DNA of 64,000 nucleotides, taken from assembly GCF_019649015.1 (NCBI RefSeq), contig NZ_BLPI01000001.1:62001-126000 (forward strand), in the 5' to 3' direction. Below, in pieces: positions 20,001-29,047 of the stretch. Below the pieces are notes generated by a model. The model ran no database searches. It was given only the letters and a program-made list of their open reading frames with translations, and was not told the DNA's origin. This stretch comes from Agarivorans litoreus (GTDB taxonomy: Bacteria > Pseudomonadota > Gammaproteobacteria > Enterobacterales > Celerinatantimonadaceae). Every line of letters starts with the position of its first letter. The first letter of the stretch is position 1. The position numbers and the translations under genes are program-made.

Positions 20001-20843
20001 ATATCGATGTTGAAATGCCTGCTTGCCGCTTAACTTAAGACTTCCCCAAGGGCTTTCTATGTAAAGATCTGCTAGCTCTATATCAGCAAGCCCTAAAACC
20101 CCGTGAAGCTCAGCAACAGGAAACTTGAGTTCTTGACTATTAAACTTCAAATTTCCGTTAGTTAATCGAAGATCGTCAACATATACCCTATATGGCATTG
20201 TAATCTGAGGTACTTCAATCAATAACGGTAATAGTGGTTTGTTTGGTAAACTCTCGGCAGCGCTCTGTTCGTTCTGTTTACCCTCAACTGGCAGGGCAAG
20301 GTGCCAATTACTTAAATCCAATTGCACTACTCGAATAGTGTCTTCCGCCCAATTAGCTTGAATAACCACTTTTTGCCAAGAAATATCAATACCATCAATG
20401 ACGATCGAAGCGTTACTCACATCAAGTAAATTAACGACAAATGGAAATGGAGGTTGCCAAAGATCGGTGCTTTCTTCAGGTTCTGCGGTTTGTGGCTCGC
20501 TTGCATAGGCATTAGCCATGACCTCAGTATCGATTGTAACAACGAGTGCCGAACTAATAAGTTTTTCAACACATAACTTAGTTTGACTGATACATACCCA
20601 ATCTAAAGCAAGCTCAAGATCCTGTAATTCGACCAATAAACCTGCTTGTCGCCAGCTCAAATTTTGAGCGTGTATTCCCTCATACAAATTACCATTTGGC
20701 TCGACAATGTCTAAACCATCAACCAAGTCGCTAACTTTAGCTAATATCCACTGGGTACTAGGCGTAAAGGATAAGGCAAATATTAAACAAAATAATAAAG
20801 CGCTTAAGGAAATTAGCGTGTATTTAACGGCCCTAAAAATCAT
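17055..20843 (-). CDS. tamB: Translocation and assembly module subunit TamB
   Basis: A 1262-residue AsmA-like protein. One N-terminal signal anchor (about 8-28) is followed by a long beta-rich periplasmic body and the C-terminal DUF490/TamB domain in the last 350 residues or so. TamB spans the periplasm as a hydrophobic groove; with TamA it supports outer-membrane protein assembly, and together with related AsmA proteins phospholipid transport to the outer membrane. The start at 20843 gives an ATGA overlap with the tamA stop, the expected coupled arrangement, and the N-terminus MIFRAVKYTLISL. A reading from 20876 would run inside tamA and is unlikely. Confidence 0.95.
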   Translation of the reverse strand: MIFRAVKYTLISLSALLFCLIFALSFTPSTQWILAKVSDLVDGLDIVEPNGNLYEGIHAQNLSWRQAGLLVELQDLELALDWVCISQTKLCVEKLISSALVVTIDTEVMANAYASEPQTAEPEESTDLWQPPFPFVVNLLDVSNASIVIDGIDISWQKVVIQANWAEDTIRVVQLDLSNWHLALPVEGKQNEQSAAESLPNKPLLPLLIEVPQITMPYRVYVDDLRLTNGNLKFNSQELKFPVAELHGVLGLADIELADLYIESPWGSLKLSGKQAFQHRYASLLKGVWDMPVGDQQLRTVFSLNGDGDELNAEITTSGLIESQFDSQIAWLHTNLPFELRGDFAQAFTLIDEQLTLTSLSLNTSGDLSGYKLQLQSELSGVQDLWLNAQLHGDLDKLEDVDINLELVEKLVTDEANISVKRDAEELRTSEFSEVARNVVGAFRFNGTLAWQPELSAHFVADIDNLQLSHWLDLGKDMALPNLDGDLVASIKDQAWSLDKANIKGEWLHLPLSVRASARGDLAKKTNQLSAQLTLANTKIESRLELNNQVLALNANVSAEKLAELPWLDEGSANAIVTISGGLSEPKVNWDIQAEKLASKQFTLNTITSKGSVSLDESFTGNLELALANLMVAGETIDEATVKYLSKNKKQQLNLALDQSSRNLYFDLTGGGTLASWQGQLEEAELTAELGTWHLQNSIDLAYQESVASIGSHCWSRDNSELCLLSPFSTDGNGNLDLRVKNFDFLLLNHLMPEGTEIKGQASADIKAKFNQWVPDTALLNLRLSPGVVSQKTDLNKVKLSYEVLTLDADLSGDSLTWQALFESEELGALRSSGVTSVDKKGQINGKLHIDNIRLSPLLPFVDVLDNLEGRIDGEVLVKGKVTSPHLQGEINLTEGYVSGPNVPLSIEQLETQVALNNQQANISGKFNSEDKTAQWQGVFTWPNNIIEGELNINAKLLPIIVDPYATLAVSPDIEIKLVDDLIDVRGTIAVEEGAIKVKSLPESAVSESADAIVIEEQNEAVASQRTKIDLTVTLADVITLDALGLNTNLKGHLNLKQQPNEALLADGRIELVDGRFKAYGQNLVIEKGWLMFTGPLEQPYLDFQAIRNPDTISDNVTVGVQVVGLADAPQVSLFSEPSMSQNEMLSYLLRGRPLSDNEQDNNALSSMLLSAGIGKTEGLVGNVGSTLGLDDLSLSTAGSGSSTQVEVSAYVLPGVQVRYGMGVFDPVNELTIRYEILPKLFIEAFSGLNNAIDVYYEFYLE

Positions 20844-22534
20844 AAATCCGGCCCTAAAGAAAAATGTAAGCGCCATGGGTCAGACTCATTCTGTAAACCC
20901 TTCGCAACATCTAAACGAAGGGGACCAATAAGCGTTAACCAACGTATACCCATACCAACACCAACAGAAACAGGCTCAGAAAAATCATTGGTTGCAGTCC
21001 CTCCATCTACAAAGGTTGCCCAGCGCCATTTCTCGGCAAATTGATAGTTATACTCGACACTGGCAACCGCGAGGTATTTACCACCAATTAATTGCCCAAG
21101 CTCGTTCTTTGGACCTATCGTTTTATAATCGTAACCACGAATGCTTTGGTCGCCACCGGCAAAGAAACGCATAGATGCAGGGACATCACTAATATCATCT
21201 ACAAAAATACCGCCTAAGTCAGCCCTTAGTAACATTCGATGATTTTGATATGAACGTAACCATTTGCTCAAACCTGCTAGGCGCAACATTTCAACATCTG
21301 AGCCCCAATATGGATGTGCGACTTCGAGACTAACTTGTAAGTTATCTCCCCAATAAGGATCTAACCCCCCCCTGGTTCGTAAACGTGCAAAGTTTACACC
21401 AGGCAGCACTAAGTCTGACACAGAGAACTGTTCTGCCTGGCGATACCTTTCGTGTTGCCATCTCAAATATAAAGAAGGAGTCCAATCACTCTCTAGGCGC
21501 CATTGGCGAGTGGTAGACAAAATGGTTTTTTCACTTTCGGTATCATTGGTCTTTTCTCTAATGTAACCCGTTTGGATATCAAGATAATCATCCACAGGGT
21601 TATCAATAGGGATACGGTAGACAAACAAGGCACTTTGTTTTGGTGCTGCGGCTTCAATTTCAAAGGCGATACTGTGACCATTATCATTTACCCATGGGCG
21701 AGTCCATTTAAATCTAACCCTAGGGCCAATGTCAGTAGTAATACCGCCACCCACTTCAAAGGTATCACGAGGTTTTAATTGCAAGCCAACCAGTAAATCA
21801 ATTTGGTCATCATGGCGATTTTCGACATCTGGGCGAACGGATATCACTTGAAAATAATCTGTTTCGCCTAGTCGTTGATTAAACTCCCCAACCTTTTGCG
21901 AATCGTAATAATCTTGCTTACTAAACTCAGCTAAATTCGCAAACATGGTTCTTGGTAACTCTGGGTTGGTAAATACGATGTCGCCAAAACGATAACGCTC
22001 GCCTGAATCATAGCTTAAGTGAATGTCGGCAGTATTATTTACAATACTTATTTGAACTTCAGCCTTATGATAAACCGCATCAAAGTAACCATAACGAGAA
22101 GCTAAGCGGTTAAACTCAGATTTAAGGTTGTCGTATGCTGCGTGAGTAAAAACTTGCCCTTGCGCTAAACCACTACGAGTAACAGCACTGTTAAAGCGAC
22201 TGTCTTTGCTTGCCGCGCCCACAATATTCAAGTCAAACTTGTTTATCTGTAAGCGTTCACCTAGTTCAACGTCAACCAAAAACGTATTTTCTGCGTGTTT
22301 TGTTATTTTAATTCTACTTTGGTAATAACCTAAAGCGCGCAAGGCTAGCTTTGTTTGTTCACTACTAGCGCTGATAATACGGCGGGCACTACTGTTATCG
22401 GGAAAGGTTTGCGCTTCTAGGTAGACTTTTACATTATCTTTTGCTTCACCTGAAATCCCCAAGTAATCAAAATTTATCGCTGTTACCGAGGTGGTAAACA
22501 ATACAAGTAACAACGGCCACAAGCGAAACAACAA
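20840..22534 (-). CDS. tamA: Translocation and assembly module outer-membrane subunit TamA
   Basis: A 564-residue Omp85-family protein with a signal peptide (1-19, ending SVTA), about three POTRA domains (to about 255) and a 16-strand C-terminal barrel. The barrel carries the L6-loop motif RGYDYKTIGP, and the protein ends in a beta strand. It is the outer-membrane partner of TamB. Translation starts at TTG 22534: AAGGA lies 9 bases ahead, an in-frame stop lies just upstream, and there is no nearby ATG in frame. It overlaps tamB by 4 bases. Confidence 0.94.
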   Translation of the reverse strand: MLFRLWPLLLVLFTTSVTAINFDYLGISGEAKDNVKVYLEAQTFPDNSSARRIISASSEQTKLALRALGYYQSRIKITKHAENTFLVDVELGERLQINKFDLNIVGAASKDSRFNSAVTRSGLAQGQVFTHAAYDNLKSEFNRLASRYGYFDAVYHKAEVQISIVNNTADIHLSYDSGERYRFGDIVFTNPELPRTMFANLAEFSKQDYYDSQKVGEFNQRLGETDYFQVISVRPDVENRHDDQIDLLVGLQLKPRDTFEVGGGITTDIGPRVRFKWTRPWVNDNGHSIAFEIEAAAPKQSALFVYRIPIDNPVDDYLDIQTGYIREKTNDTESEKTILSTTRQWRLESDWTPSLYLRWQHERYRQAEQFSVSDLVLPGVNFARLRTRGGLDPYWGDNLQVSLEVAHPYWGSDVEMLRLAGLSKWLRSYQNHRMLLRADLGGIFVDDISDVPASMRFFAGGDQSIRGYDYKTIGPKNELGQLIGGKYLAVASVEYNYQFAEKWRWATFVDGGTATNDFSEPVSVGVGMGIRWLTLIGPLRLDVAKGLQNESDPWRLHFSLGPDL

Positions 22535-22653
22535 ATGCTTAAATCCTTAGATAATCCTTTAATCTTTCAGTGTAATGCTTTTTTTAAAGTTTAAAACCAC
22601 TTATCGGCTTAGGCTTTGGTAAATTAGTAAAAAATCGCTAACATGGAGATATA

Positions 22654-23178
22654 ATGAATACAAAATGGCCAAAACCAATTATTGCCTTGGCAGGCTACAG
22701 TGGTAGTGGAAAAACTACCTTGCTAAGTCAACTGATTCCGCAGCTAAAGGCAGCTGGGTTAAATGTAGCGGTTATAAAACATAGCCATCACGCAATAGAG
22801 TTGGATAAATCGGGTAAAGACAGCCAAAAATTTGTAGCAGCTGGAGCCGATCAAGTCATACTCTCCTGCCCTCACAAACGGTACCACTTTAGTATTCAAC
22901 AACAACATGACGAACTAGACGAACAACTGTCTTGGATAAACTGGCAACTATGCGATTTAGTAATAGTTGAAGGTTACCGACATAGCGAAGTGGCAAAAAT
23001 AGAGATTCATCGAAGTGACCTTGGAAAGCCGTTATTGTTCGAAAATGATAAGCGCATCATCGCCGTTGCTAGTCCCAATCACCTCAGTACCGACCTACCT
23101 CTGTTTGATTTAAACAAACCTGAGCTTATAGCCGATTTCATATTGGCCTATACTAACAACGAAAAATTTGTGAAATAG
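22654..23178 (+). CDS. mobB: Molybdopterin-guanine dinucleotide biosynthesis protein MobB
   Basis: A 174-residue GTP-binding adaptor of molybdenum cofactor maturation, thought to assist MobA in attaching GMP to molybdopterin. The Walker A motif is GYSGSGKT at residues 14-21. The family patterns AVIKHSHHAIELDKSGKDS and VEGYRHSEVAKIEIHR are present. Its start has a good GGAG site. mobA is not adjacent. The gene is divergent from tamA and is followed 52 bases later by the TVP38 fusion gene. Confidence 0.92.
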   Translation: MNTKWPKPIIALAGYSGSGKTTLLSQLIPQLKAAGLNVAVIKHSHHAIELDKSGKDSQKFVAAGADQVILSCPHKRYHFSIQQQHDELDEQLSWINWQLCDLVIVEGYRHSEVAKIEIHRSDLGKPLLFENDKRIIAVASPNHLSTDLPLFDLNKPELIADFILAYTNNEKFVK

Positions 23179-23230
23179 AATCATAAACTTATCGGTCTAT
23201 AAACTGTTACTACTGTTTAGAGAACAAAAT

Positions 23231-25369
23231 ATGAAACCAAATAAACTGATTGTTGTTGCAGTGCTTACTGTTGTTATAGGCCTTATCATGTGGTTCGACG
23301 TAGGCCAATGGCTCAACTTCGAAACCATTAAGCAAAGCCAAGCTGATTTACAAAGCACCGTAGAAAATCACCTCTTAGTGTCTATTGTTGCTTATTTCTT
23401 TTTGTATGTATTTGTAACCGCATTTTCGATACCAGGCGCAGCCCTTCTTACGTTGTTGGCCGGCGCATTATTTGGTGTAGTGAACGGCGTAATAATGGTT
23501 TCATTTGCCAGTACTATCGGCGCGAGTTTAGCGTTTATAGTAGCTCGTTACTTAGTAAGAGACAGCTTAGAACAGCGCTATGCCGAAAAACTAAAGAGCA
23601 TAAATAAAGGTATAGCAAAAGAAGGTGCTTTTTATCTTTTAAGTTTACGGCTAATACCCGTCTTCCCTTTCTTTTTAATCAACCTTGTAATGGCTTTAAC
23701 CAAACTGCCTCTTAAAACCTTTTATTGGGTAAGCCAAATAGGTATGTTCCCAGCAACCGTAGTGTATGTAAACGCAGGCACCGAGTTAGCAAAGTTAGAT
23801 AGCTTATCGGGAATATTGTCACCGTCTCTTCTTATCGCCTTCACCCTATTGGGTATTCTTCCCTACATTAGTAAGGCTATATTAAACGGAGTGAAGCAAC
23901 GTAAAGTCTACGCCCCCTACCAAAAGCCAAGTTCATTTGATAACAACATGTTGGTTATTGGAGCGGGTGCTGGTGGCTTAGTGAGTTCTTACATTGCTGC
24001 GGCTGTTAAAGCTAAAGTCACCCTAGTAGAAAAGCACTTAATGGGGGGCGATTGTTTAAACACTGGTTGTGTCCCCTCTAAAGCATTAATACGTAGCGCT
24101 AAGTTTGCCTATGAAGCGAGTAATGCAGAAAAATTTGGCTATGAGAAAGTTGATGCACAAGCAAATTTTGCCAAGGTCATGCAACGTGTACATGATGTTA
24201 TTCAACAAGTGGAACCCCATGACTCGGTCGAGCGTTATACCAAATTAGGGGTTAACTGCGTTCAAGGCACCGCAAAAATTATTAGCCCTTGGGAAGTCGA
24301 AATAGATGGTAAATCGGTGACTACCCAAAACATTGTGGTTGCTACTGGTGCTCGGCCACTAGTACCTGGCATCCCCGGTTTGCAAGACGTCGAGTATTTA
24401 ACCTCTGATACGCTTTGGCAGCTTAAACAACTCCCACAGAAGCTACTGGTGTTAGGTGGCGGTCCTATTGGCTGTGAATTAGCGCAAAGTTTTGCACGAT
24501 TAGGCGCACAAGTGACCCAAATCGAAATGGCCGACCACTTATTGATACGAGAAGATCTAGAAGTTAGTAAGTTGTTAGAAGAGCAGTTTACCCATGAAGG
24601 CATCAATCTACTATTAGGTTGGAAAGCGGTTAGTTTTCATAATCAAAACGGTCTGCAAAGTGTGAAACTGTTTAAAAGCGGGCAAGAAAAAGAGGTTAAT
24701 TTTGATAAAGTAATATTGGCATTAGGCCGTGTTGCAAATACTAAGGGCTTTGGATTAGAAGAGCTTGGTATTGAAAATTCAGAGCGCGGCACGATTGCGG
24801 TAAATGAACATTTGCAAACCAGTATCCCCAATATTTATGCAGTTGGCGATGTAGCTGGCCCTTACCAATTTACTCATTTTGCTGCTCACCAAGCTTGGTA
24901 TGCCGCTGTAAACGCGCTATTTGGTCGATTCAAAAAATTCAAAGCGGATTACTCAGTAATTCCAGCTGCTACGTACACCTATCCTGAAGTTGCTCGTGTA
25001 GGTTTAAATGAACAAGAAGCCAAGCAACAGGACATTGGCTACGAAGTGACTAATTTTGAACTGGAAGAACTAGACCGCGCGATTGCAGAAGGTGCAACTA
25101 AAGGTTTCATTAAAGTGCTTACTGTGCCAGGGAAAGACAAAATACTTGGTGCAACTATTGTTGGCGAGCATGCTGGAGAATTACTGGCCGAGTTTACTTT
25201 AGCAATGAAGCATGGCCTTGGCTTAAATAAAATCCTAGGAACCATACATGCCTACCCAACCATGATGGAAGCCAACAAGTACGTTGCTGGTGAATGGAAG
25301 CGTAATCACGCTCCTGAAAAAATCTTATCTTATCTTGAAAGATTCCATACATGGACAAGAAAAGCTTAA
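23231..25369 (+). CDS. TVP38/DedA-like membrane domain fused to pyridine nucleotide-disulfide oxidoreductase
   Basis: A 712-residue fusion. Residues 1-220 carry six or so membrane segments with the VTT/TVP38 core (FSIPGAALLTLLAGALFG, then FLINLVMALTKLP). Residues 235-712 form an FAD/NAD(P) oxidoreductase of the mercuric reductase/lipoamide dehydrogenase type, with FAD motif VIGAGAGGLVSSY and redox cysteines Cys275 and Cys280 in GGDCLNTGCVPSK. A second Rossmann motif (LGGGPIGCELAQ) and YAVGDVAGP follow. Near the end, where lipoamide dehydrogenases have HxHPT with a catalytic His, this protein reads HAYPT (His673 to Thr677). The same fusion is known from many bacteria; its substrate is not established. 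The membrane domain may bring lipids or a membrane thiol/quinone to the flavin domain (inference). Confidence 0.87.
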   Translation: MKPNKLIVVAVLTVVIGLIMWFDVGQWLNFETIKQSQADLQSTVENHLLVSIVAYFFLYVFVTAFSIPGAALLTLLAGALFGVVNGVIMVSFASTIGASLAFIVARYLVRDSLEQRYAEKLKSINKGIAKEGAFYLLSLRLIPVFPFFLINLVMALTKLPLKTFYWVSQIGMFPATVVYVNAGTELAKLDSLSGILSPSLLIAFTLLGILPYISKAILNGVKQRKVYAPYQKPSSFDNNMLVIGAGAGGLVSSYIAAAVKAKVTLVEKHLMGGDCLNTGCVPSKALIRSAKFAYEASNAEKFGYEKVDAQANFAKVMQRVHDVIQQVEPHDSVERYTKLGVNCVQGTAKIISPWEVEIDGKSVTTQNIVVATGARPLVPGIPGLQDVEYLTSDTLWQLKQLPQKLLVLGGGPIGCELAQSFARLGAQVTQIEMADHLLIREDLEVSKLLEEQFTHEGINLLLGWKAVSFHNQNGLQSVKLFKSGQEKEVNFDKVILALGRVANTKGFGLEELGIENSERGTIAVNEHLQTSIPNIYAVGDVAGPYQFTHFAAHQAWYAAVNALFGRFKKFKADYSVIPAATYTYPEVARVGLNEQEAKQQDIGYEVTNFELEELDRAIAEGATKGFIKVLTVPGKDKILGATIVGEHAGELLAEFTLAMKHGLGLNKILGTIHAYPTMMEANKYVAGEWKRNHAPEKILSYLERFHTWTRKA

Positions 25370-25383
25370 CCAAGCTATCTGGG

Positions 25384-27870
25384 TCAGGCTATTTCAGCCT
25401 GACCCACAAATAAACGTTCTTCAAAAATCTCTGGCTCAAGTGCTTCACTAAAATAAAACCCTTGATAAACCGTACAACGACGGTACTTTAAGAACTCTAA
25501 TTGATACTCGGTCTCTACACCTTCTGCAATAACCTCTAAATCCAAGTTCTCGGCCATAGAGATGATGGTCGTAATAATGGCACATTCACTACCACCACTT
25601 TGTAATTCGCTCACAAAGGACTTATCAATTTTTAAACAATTAATTGGCAACTTGTTTAAATACGCCAGTGACGAATAGCCAGTACCAAAATCATCTACCG
25701 AGAAACGAACCCCTATATCACGTAGCGCTTGAATTTTTTCTACCGTGTCTTGCACGTTATCTACCAATACACCTTCTGTAATTTCTAACTCAATGAGTTT
25801 AGGGTCACAGCCAGCTTGTTGAATAATGGCTAGTGTTTCTTGCACAAAGGTGTTGCGGTGGAACTGATTGGGGCTAACGTTTATTGATAAAGTTTTAAAG
25901 TTTTCTGGTAAACCTCGATCTTCCCAGGTTTTTAACGTTTCACAGGCACTACGCATAACCCATTGTCCTAGGGTGACAATTAAGCCAGTTTCTTCGGCCA
26001 GTGGAATAAACCGCCCAGGAGAAATCCAACCTAATTTGGTGTCGAACCAACGAAGCAGTGTTTCGGCACCCACCATCTCAAAATTGGCGTTATAACGTGG
26101 CTGAAAATACGCCACCATATCTTCGTTTTCTAGCGCTTCTCTCATCATTTTAGTTAACTGGTGACGCTCTTGAATTTCGTCGGCCATTTGATCAGAGAAT
26201 ACATGAACACTGGAGCGTTCGTTATCTTTACCGTGATAGAGTGCAATGTCTGCCTGACGTAAAATCTCTGTAGCATTACTATCGTGATTAGGGAACAAGG
26301 CTACACCAGTGGTTAAGTTTAGCGATATTTGGTTACCTTTAATCACAAACTCTTTGTGAATAACTCGACCTAAATGCTCAGCCATGTTACTGGCAAGCTG
26401 TTTCGCTTCTTCGCGGTCACTAGAAAGATTAGGCACCAATAACGCAAATTCATCACCACCAAGACGAGCAACCGTTTCAGTACTGCTTCGCCCTTCTCTA
26501 AGTCGGTGAGCGATTAATCGAAGCAATAAGTCACCAGCGGCATGCCCTAACATGTCATTCACATTTTTAAAGTGGTCAATATCGAGATAAATTAGCGCAC
26601 CAACTTTGTTGGACTTACGTCCTCTTTCAATTTCCAAATCCAGATTTTCTAGAAGTTTTCTACGATTAGACAATCGCGTAATGTCATCATGTGAAGATTG
26701 AAAACGCACCAACTCTTGAGCTGAACGCACTTCGGAAATGTTTGTCTGCGTGCTAATCACTCGTGAAGGTAGACCACGTTCGCTGCGCTCTACGACCATG
26801 CCTCTAGATAACACCCATAAATAGTGACCATCTTTATGTTTAACCCGGTGCATCGATTCATACACCTTGTTTTTCTTTTTAAGGTGTTTACGTAATTCAT
26901 TGAGGGTTTTATCTAGATCTTCTGGATGAATACGAGACTCCCACTCCTCAATTTTTTCTCCTATTTCAGTATCTTGATAACCCAACATTGCCTTCCACTG
27001 GGGCGAGTAGTAGACAGAATTCGTGATTAGATTCCAATCCCAAATACCATCGCCAGAGCCGCTCAAAGCAAACTGCCAACGTTGTTCACTGCGTTGCAGT
27101 TGAGCAAAGCTACTGTGAATACCATTAGCCATTTTGCCTATAGCATACTCTAAGGCACCAATCTCACCTTGGCTTTTTGCCGCGATATTTGCATTGCGGT
27201 GAGTTTGAATTTGTTTAGTCCGTCCTACCAACTTATTAATCGGTCGCACTAAAAGACGATTCAGCATCAATACTAGTAATAACATCGCTACAGACATGTA
27301 GATAAAGGTTTTAATTGCTTCATCTATGATCATCTGTCGCTTGACCAACCAAGTATTTTTTAGATTATAGCTAACAAAGATCGCGCCTTGCTCTGCTCGC
27401 CTCAAACTGTCTTCCCTTGGACCCATATCTAAAGGCAAATATAGATTTACTTGCCATTGCTCTGGCAACACTTGCGTTACTGGAGAACGATTAGTTTTTA
27501 CTTGATTGAACAACTCGGTATTAAAATAATTAGCGTTATCTGCAGCAAACAAGCTCTTTTCAGCACGTTTATTCGATATTTGTACTAAACCTTGTGGGTC
27601 AATAACCTGAAGAGAATCTAATTGCTGATTTAGCGCAACTAGAGTCAATTGTCTCTCGGCAATGTCCCATTGATGACGAGACAGACTATCGGACAAACTT
27701 TGTTGTAACTGATAACCAATATGTAGTAAACGTTGACTGGCATGCTCTGCCATATTATTGCGTTGCTCATGAAGTGTACCCAATAACAATAAACCTTGAG
27801 CAATAACTAACAAAGCTAGTGCTAGAATTGGTATTACTACACTTAATGAAATCCGTTTAAACCTATACAC
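25384..27870 (-). CDS. Membrane GGDEF-EAL protein with PAS domain, coupled to a binding protein
   Basis: An 828-residue c-di-GMP enzyme: transmembrane helix (about 9-31), periplasmic loop to about 185, second helix (about 188-208), HAMP-like linker, PAS/PAC (about 265-385), GGDEF (about 390-555) and EAL (about 570-815). The cyclase loop is GGDEF, but the inhibitory RxxD site is missing (the aligned residues read SSTE). The EAL side has ETL in place of EAL, with the other catalytic residues present: NVSPNQF, ELEITEG, VDDFGTGYSS, LKIDKSF and AEGVET. Phosphodiesterase activity is therefore likely. Translation begins at GTG 27870, overlapping the stop of the upstream solute-binding lipoprotein gene by 8 bases. 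The pair resembles Vibrio NspS-MbaA in layout. Confidence 0.9.
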   Translation of the reverse strand: MYRFKRISLSVVIPILALALLVIAQGLLLLGTLHEQRNNMAEHASQRLLHIGYQLQQSLSDSLSRHQWDIAERQLTLVALNQQLDSLQVIDPQGLVQISNKRAEKSLFAADNANYFNTELFNQVKTNRSPVTQVLPEQWQVNLYLPLDMGPREDSLRRAEQGAIFVSYNLKNTWLVKRQMIIDEAIKTFIYMSVAMLLLVLMLNRLLVRPINKLVGRTKQIQTHRNANIAAKSQGEIGALEYAIGKMANGIHSSFAQLQRSEQRWQFALSGSGDGIWDWNLITNSVYYSPQWKAMLGYQDTEIGEKIEEWESRIHPEDLDKTLNELRKHLKKKNKVYESMHRVKHKDGHYLWVLSRGMVVERSERGLPSRVISTQTNISEVRSAQELVRFQSSHDDITRLSNRRKLLENLDLEIERGRKSNKVGALIYLDIDHFKNVNDMLGHAAGDLLLRLIAHRLREGRSSTETVARLGGDEFALLVPNLSSDREEAKQLASNMAEHLGRVIHKEFVIKGNQISLNLTTGVALFPNHDSNATEILRQADIALYHGKDNERSSVHVFSDQMADEIQERHQLTKMMREALENEDMVAYFQPRYNANFEMVGAETLLRWFDTKLGWISPGRFIPLAEETGLIVTLGQWVMRSACETLKTWEDRGLPENFKTLSINVSPNQFHRNTFVQETLAIIQQAGCDPKLIELEITEGVLVDNVQDTVEKIQALRDIGVRFSVDDFGTGYSSLAYLNKLPINCLKIDKSFVSELQSGGSECAIITTIISMAENLDLEVIAEGVETEYQLEFLKYRRCTVYQGFYFSEALEPEIFEERLFVGQAEIA

Positions 27871-28840
27871 CGTTCAACTCCATTAACCACTGGCTGGTAA
27901 AGCTTCGAGACAAGTCGGGCGCTCGGTGGATCAATTCCAACTCAGCCATACGTTGCGCTTTTTCTTGCGCAAGTCTCAAAATAAAATTACCCGAGAAAAG
28001 TGCAATGCTTTGTTGAGCATTAAGCATTTGAATATTTCCATAAGCTTGACGAACTTCTTTACTATATAACTGAGTACGCTTGGCAATTAGCTTGTAGCCT
28101 TCTCGCGAATGCTCTTCTAGCCAAGTATTCGCTTTGTAAAAATTACCTAATAGTTTACTAATACTATTACGTTTCTTTTGTAACACATCAGTTCTTACCA
28201 CCATGACTCGATAATAAGATTGTCCTTGTGCAGCACTCTTATAAAGCACATTGGCAGATAAATTATCTACTAAACGGCTTTGAATAGGCCCAGAAGTCAT
28301 AACCGCACTAATTTCACCTCTGCGAAAGAGCGCTAACTGCTCATCAAGTTTGGCTTCTACTAATACAAAATCATCAGCATTAACTTTGGTATCTTGTAAC
28401 CAATCATCCATCACAAGAGATGCTACTGATAAACTTTCATAACCAATGCGCTCACCCTTTAATTGTTCAATGTTGGTTATATCTTGCCGAGTGACTAAAG
28501 CATCGCCTCCTACACTTCTGTCGATGATTGCCACCACGGTTAAATCGACCCGCTCAGCTAACAAACTAATTGTTTCGGTTAGGCTTAAAAAACCCGCATC
28601 TACTTGCCCACTTTTTATCGCATGCATCACGTGGCTGGGAGTAGTAAGCTCGTTAACAATGTAATCGTTTGAACCCTCAAAAGAGAGCTGTTTAGACAGA
28701 AATATAGGTTCGAACCCCAACCATGGGGAAACGGCAACACGCAGCGGTTGAATTTCACTTTGACATGCAATCAAGAAACTACCCAAAAACAGCAGTAGTC
28801 CACACTTAATCGCTTTGGTTGATAAAAAGGTAACTTTCAT
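27863..28840 (-). CDS. Periplasmic solute-binding lipoprotein (NMT1/TauA-like) paired with GGDEF-EAL protein
   Basis: A 325-residue type 2 periplasmic binding protein. The ATG at 28840, preceded by AGGGAT, gives a clean lipoprotein signal ending LIAC with Cys26 as the lipidation site; a start at 28876 would add 12 residues and spoil it. The mature part begins LRVAVSPWLGFEPIFL, as in binding proteins for nitrate, sulfonates or thiamine precursors, followed by GQVDAGFLSLTET and GEISAVMTSGP. No permease or ATPase genes are nearby. The 8-base overlap with the GGDEF-EAL gene suggests that it senses a ligand for that enzyme and does not feed a transporter. The ligand is unknown. Confidence 0.85.
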   Translation of the reverse strand: MKVTFLSTKAIKCGLLLFLGSFLIACQSEIQPLRVAVSPWLGFEPIFLSKQLSFEGSNDYIVNELTTPSHVMHAIKSGQVDAGFLSLTETISLLAERVDLTVVAIIDRSVGGDALVTRQDITNIEQLKGERIGYESLSVASLVMDDWLQDTKVNADDFVLVEAKLDEQLALFRRGEISAVMTSGPIQSRLVDNLSANVLYKSAAQGQSYYRVMVVRTDVLQKKRNSISKLLGNFYKANTWLEEHSREGYKLIAKRTQLYSKEVRQAYGNIQMLNAQQSIALFSGNFILRLAQEKAQRMAELELIHRAPDLSRSFTSQWLMELNGV

Positions 28841-28993
28841 ATCCCTGATAGTTCTTAACTCTTCCTGAGCGTACAACTAAAACTAATCACCCATTCTGCT
28901 TGCACCAAGCGTAAAAAGAAAGCAATCAGTTCAAAATTTTGGAGGATTTTACAAACATAAAAGTTTACGCTTAAAAACTAAGCGTAAGATCAA

Positions 28994-29019
28994 AAAAGTG
29001 CCGTCTATACGGCACTTTT
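28994..29019. terminator. Rho-independent terminator between the binding-protein gene and htpX
   Basis: AAAAGTGCCGT (28994-29004) and ACGGCACTTTT (29009-29019) form a perfect stem with a CTAT loop. It lies 28 bases past the htpX stop on the minus strand, and its run of A on the plus strand gives the U tract for htpX termination. Confidence 0.85.
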
Positions 29020-29047
29020 ATTAAAGTTTTTGATCAATTGGCCGAGT

